Part shown: piece by piece, positions 59,821 to 64,000 of the stretch | Numbering within the stretch: the first letter of the stretch is position 1 | Layout: each line of letters begins with the position of its first letter | NCBI GenBank assembly: GCA_006937955.1 | Contig: SSNP01000138.1 | Location: 823,685-887,684 of the forward strand | DNA from: Pachypanchax playfairii | Lineage: Eukaryota > Chordata > Actinopteri > Cyprinodontiformes > Aplocheilidae | Direction of reading: 5' to 3' | DNA: 64,000 nt | Notes under the pieces: generated by a model | What the model saw: the letters and a program-made list of their open reading frames with translations, nothing else | Databases searched by the model: none | What the model was told of the DNA's origin: nothing | Translations under genes and position numbers: made by a program

Positions 59821-62800
59821 ATGAGCACACAGCAGCAGCTGGGCCTGGGAGACAGCAGAATGATGGGTTCTGAACGGGACCTACAGTCCACTGCTTCCTC
59901 AAGCTCCCTGCCAGCTGTGAAGAAGGCTCCAAAGAAGAGGCACTTTTCTCTGGCTTCTTTTTTTCGAAGGCGAGGGCGGGAGTCAAAATCAGGGCGACAC
60001 AGATCCAGAGATCTCCAGCATCCTGGACCTGGAGGGCTAACAGGAGTGGATGGCATTGCCAGCATTGAGAGCCTCCACTCAGATATGTGTAATGACAAGA
60101 ACTCGGCCACCTTCTCTGTGGCTGGGCCTGGAGCTGCCTCATCTGCCTCAGGAGCTTCTTCCTCTACCTCCTCTTCCTCTTCTAAGGTGGGACTTGGAGG
60201 GGGGGCAGAGCTACAGGAGTGCCCATTGTGCCTTCTACGTCACTCAAGGGAGAGCTTCCCTGACATTATGACGTGTCACCACCGCTCCTGCATTGACTGC
60301 CTGCGCCAGTATCTGCGCATTGAGATCTCAGAATCACGGGTCAATATAAGCTGCCCGGAGTGCTCAGAGCGCTTCAACCCACACGACATCTTCATGATCC
60401 TGGGGGATCGAGTGGTCATGGAGAAGTATGAGGAGTTCATGCTCAGGAGGTGGTTGGTTGCTGACCCGGACTGCCGCTGGTGCCCTGCCCCAGACTGTGG
60501 GTAAGAACTGAATTTAAATACAGAGCTCATCAAAAAGTTATAATATCATGAGCAGCATGATGAAGAGGATTTATAAAATACAAATTGTCATTGATTCACA
60601 GATCAGACACGACAATGATTGTGGTTAATCACCTTGTTAGACAACAAAACTAAAGATTGGAAAGTTGGACAAGTGCATTGAAAACTTTATTTCTTTAATG
60701 GATCATTTTAGTAAATGTAAATATTATTCAACATGTATTTAAACAGGCAGGTTAAACATGGTTTTAGGTTCTGTTATAGGCCATGCTGCAGGGCTGTAAA
60801 ACTAAACACAGATTTTATCATGTTTTTCAGCTGACGGCTGTCTTTTTTTGTGTACATGTTCTTTTATTTGAAACACTTTTTATATACCCATCACATCACA
60901 TGCTCTCATGCATCATTTAGAGACTGGCGTATGTGGTGCATTCTCTCTTTTTGTGAGATGGTATTTTATTGTGTATTTGTTTTATTTGGCCTCTTCCAGA
61001 TATGCAGTGATAGCCTTTGGGTGTGCCAGTTGTCCAAAGATCACATGTGGCAGGGAAGGCTGCGGTACAGAGTTCTGTTACCACTGTAAGCAGCTGTGGC
61101 ATCCCAATCAGACCTGTGATGCAGCACGACAGCAGAGAGCTCAGAGCCTCCGCCTGAGAACTGTGCGCTCATACTCCCTAAGTTACAGTCAGGAGAGTGG
61201 AGCTACAGGTGAGCTGACTTCAAACCTGCAGAACCTTTCTTTGATTTAAACACTTTCCTCTCTGTATTGCCAGAAATATTAAAAAATCTGACTTTAATGC
61301 TGTCTCATTCTTAATCTGTAAAATAAATCTGCTTAATATGGAACCCCCCCACAACTGCTTCAGCTACTCAGGAGAGGTTTAGGTGGTTTGGGAGTGTGTT
61401 TATGGGGATTTTTGATCATCCTTCCAGAAGCACTGTTGTGAGGTCAGACACTGATACTGGACTTGTTCTGGCTCACAGTCTCCCATAATTAGTTGTATTG
61501 GTTGAAATCAGAACTTCATTTATTTCAAGTCTCTCCATCCATACTCACTCATTCATGTCTGTGTAGCTCCTCCTTGTTGTGTTGGATCACTAAAGGGCCC
61601 CAAATGGTTCCCACAAAGTTGGCAGCATGAAATTATCCAGAATGTCAGTGCAGACAAGTTTTGCTGCACATTATATTCCATCAATGATGTTTGGGTTGGA
61701 TGTAACTGTTCAGTCATGGAAACACATCTGGAGCTGTTGGGAGAAAGTTGTGTTGTGCACACTGTGCGTCAGCGTGCACTCACCCCTCTGTCATCTCATG
61801 TGGTCCCTCGCTTTGTGGCTGAATTGCTTTTGCCCCCAATTGTGTTTAATAAAAAAAAAACCTGAAAGTTAATCTTTTTTTAGCAAGTAATTGACTTTAC
61901 TTACAAATTGACTTGTTTCAAAGGTGGCACCATGTCACAGAACCATCCTCAAATTCACTGAGCTCCTAACAGCGACCCTTTTTGCCACAAATGTCCGAGG
62001 AAGTAGCCTCTGTGCTGCATTTTATTTCTCTGTAACAATGGAAGTTTGGACTGGAGGGGGTCTCACTTCCTTCCACATTATATCACATATTTAACCGACA
62101 AAAGAGGAATTTATTGTAGGAATTTAATAAAAATTGTAACCCCAAGTAAAAAATAAACATGGTCAAATCAAATTCCTTCTGTTTGTGCATCAGAATGATC
62201 ATGTGCACGTGTGAATCACTTGTGCACATAGTGTCTGTACTGTTTGACGTCCTTTGTGAAACTACAGCACGCACATTTGATACTGTCACAAAACATAAAA
62301 CCTGGGATTTACATGTGCTCGTCTGCTTGGGGTTTAAGGACCTGAGCCAACAGGTAAGATGATGAACTTTACATCACATCAGGGAGCCTATATAGAAAAG
62401 ATGCACAAACATGTTTCCATCTTTAGGACATGTTGGGTGTGGCTCAACATCTTGGACTTTCAGTCAGTATTTTTCAGCTCTTCCTGTGAACTTCAGTGGT
62501 TTGGGGGATGAAAATCTCCCCAGGTTTATATCCAGCAGAACATTGTGACCCAAATAATTACCATTAATCACTTTTCTATTATCTTATTGATATTGACTGT
62601 GTCTGAATCCTGCAAATTCAGGTACAAATTTATATCATTTTTAAAGTTATGCTAAACTGATTATCAGTGTTTACTGATAATGCATGTATAGTTTTGTACT
62701 TCCTGAATTTTTTTGCATCTCATTTGTTTTATTCTGTTTGTATCAGGTGATGACATTAAACCATGTCCTCGCTGTGCTGCATACATCATCAAGATGAACG

Positions 62801-63220
62801 ATGGAAGCTGTAACCACATGACTTGTGCGGTCTGTGGCTGCGAGTTCTGCTGGCTCTGTATGAAGGAGATCTCAGACTTGCACTACTTGAGGTAATTCAA
62901 TCTTCATTTTTAAGTTATATTTTAATCCAAACAACTTGCTTTAGCCTCTTGTAGTCTCTGCTTTTCTATATTTGTTGATTTATTTAACACAGTGGCTCTT
63001 ATGAGCCTCTCCTGCCATTTTGTGGGAAGTTTCTGAGTGTTTCTCGTCCTTTTTCAGTCCGTCAGGTTGTACGTTCTGGGGGAAGAAGCCATGGAGCAGG
63101 AAGAAGAAGATCCTTTGGCAGCTGGGAACACTTGTGGGCGCACCTGTAGGAATCGCACTAATTGCAGGCATAGCCATACCTGCCATGGTCATTGGAATCC
63201 CGGTTTATGTGGGGAGAAAG
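59821..63220 (+). CDS. rnf19a: RNF19A-type RBR E3 ubiquitin ligase (5' part)
   Basis: Membrane-anchored RING-between-RING E3 (dorfin). Noncoding exon 1 ends at 56880; exon 2 starts 59540. Coding exons: 59821-60500, 61000-61208, 62747-62891 and 63058-63220, phases consistent; the donor at 63221 leads out of the window. The start chosen is MSTQQQLG, the first in-frame ATG, though the frame is open back to the acceptor. RING1 uses C134/C137 (ECPLCLLRHS), C152-H154 (TCHHRSCIDC) and C178/C181. The IBR has GCASCPK, CGREGCGTEFCYHC and HPNQTC. RING2 has CPRCAAYIIKMNDGSCNHMT with the catalytic Cys after NDGS, then FCWLCM. The first transmembrane segment follows (LVGAPVGIALIAGIAIPAMV). About 400 of roughly 840 residues are present. 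Adjacent pabpc1 matches mammalian gene order. Confidence 0.93.
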
Positions 63221-63549
63221 GTAAGGTCTCAAAGTTCTAGTTTTCATTTTTTGGATAATGTTTAATTTGTATCAGTTAGAATTACTTTGTTTTCAGTTCC
63301 ATCTGGTTTGGTTCTCAGAAATGTTTTATGAAATATTTTGGATGTTTCCATAGTAAAAATGAAGGATAATTACAGGCATTTAATAAGATTCAAAGGCTTT
63401 TATTGACAATTAAATTAATTACTGGTAATTACATTGAGTTTATGTAAAGAGTGAAAAGGCACAACACAGAACTGATGAGGATTTTTGCCTCAGCGGACTT
63501 GAACCCCTAAAGATTAAAAAAACAGTGGACTTTCGAAAGGGTTCCAGTT

Positions 63550-63840
63550 TCCTCTGGGTACATCAATCAATCAAATCAAATCAAAAATACTTTATTAATT
63601 CCCGAAGGGAAATTAAGTGTTGTTGTAACTTGGTTATTCTTCAGGGAGCCATTATAGAGGGTTCTAGCGGTGGACAGGAAGGATCTCCTGTAGTGGTCTG
63701 TGCTGCAGCGGAGCTGAGGAAGCTTAAGCTTCTGACTGAAGACACTCTGTTGTTGAGTTACTGTGTTGTGAAGAGGATGATGAGGGTTTTCCATCATGTT
63801 CTTCATCCTCCTTTGGACAATCAACTCAGGAATACTCCAG
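63550..63840 (+). mobile_element. LINE 3' tail in rnf19a intron
   Basis: Starts with ATCAAATCAAATCAAAAATA and CTTTATTAATTCCCGAAGGG, a typical fish LINE/SINE terminal motif. It continues through one unit of the 36-bp sequence (in complement) and the CTGAAGACACTCTGTTGTTG tail shared with 13453-13622 and 51540-51720. Confidence 0.75.
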
Positions 63841-64000
63841 TTCTGTCATGGTTCCCACCAGGGGGTGTTTGTTCGAACCCCAAGAGCGACCCAACTCCAT
63901 ACAAACACGGGGAAACATAAATCAGGGGAAGTGAATTTATTATAAAAAGTCCTCGAGACAACAGAACAAAACAGTGTAATGTGCTCGATGAAAAACAGGA
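63841..64000. other. Unassigned intronic sequence at window end
   Basis: Begins GTCATGGTTCCCACCAGGGG and runs to the window edge. Looks like the start of another repeat but cannot be identified from this length. Confidence 0.3.

Noticed and set aside
59472..60110. A 212-codon minus-strand frame
   Set aside because: Antisense shadow of the rnf19a coding exon; no conserved motif.

Overview
The window is teleost-type vertebrate genomic DNA: AT-rich, intron-dense with GT-AG splice sites, and full of fish-style repeats (Tc1/mariner elements, a tRNA-derived SINE, CR1/Rex1/L2-like LINE fragments, TTAA-flanked MITEs). Six protein-coding genes were found by translating exons and checking splice phases. 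In order they are ncald (+, last two coding exons), grhl2 (-), znf706 (+), ywhaz-like 14-3-3 (+), pabpc1 (+) and rnf19a (+, 5' part). From general knowledge this is the order and relative orientation of the human 8q22 block NCALD-GRHL2-ZNF706-YWHAZ-PABPC1-RNF19A. The mammalian SNX31 and ANKRD46, which lie between PABPC1 and RNF19A, are not visible here.

Layout: 120-2142 ncald 3' coding exons. 2143-6731 its 3' flank, with a 17-bp minisatellite and a GAAA tract. 6733-7957 a complete Tc1/mariner element with an open transposase. 8.6-25.3 kb grhl2 on the minus strand, with three TTAA-bounded MITEs, a SINE and a decayed transposase in its introns. 25.3-26.5 kb a head-to-head interval with grhl2. 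26.5-29.85 kb znf706. 31.7-43.3 kb ywhaz-like gene, with a second copy of one MITE family in intron 2. 44.6-53.2 kb pabpc1, whose intron 13 holds a second complete Tc1 element (DD34E), a LINE RT fragment and a 36-bp minisatellite derived from that LINE's tail. 53.2-56.6 kb repeat debris. 56.6-64 kb rnf19a, with a broken LINE in intron 1; its C-terminal exons lie beyond the window.

The genes have unrelated cellular roles: calcium sensing, epithelial transcription control, a small zinc-finger protein, phospho-protein binding, poly(A) binding and an E3 ligase. The region is a conserved synteny block, not a functional operon-like system. The most unusual points are two intact transposases; TTAA MITEs that carry a start codon next to a splice donor, one in sense and in frame with ywhaz exon 3; a divergent 14-3-3 with a tandem EEPK tail; a grhl2 copy with an enlarged exon and an unresolved frame join; and an identical TCTCGCGATA motif at the pabpc1 and rnf19a promoters. 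I found no previously undescribed multi-gene system.
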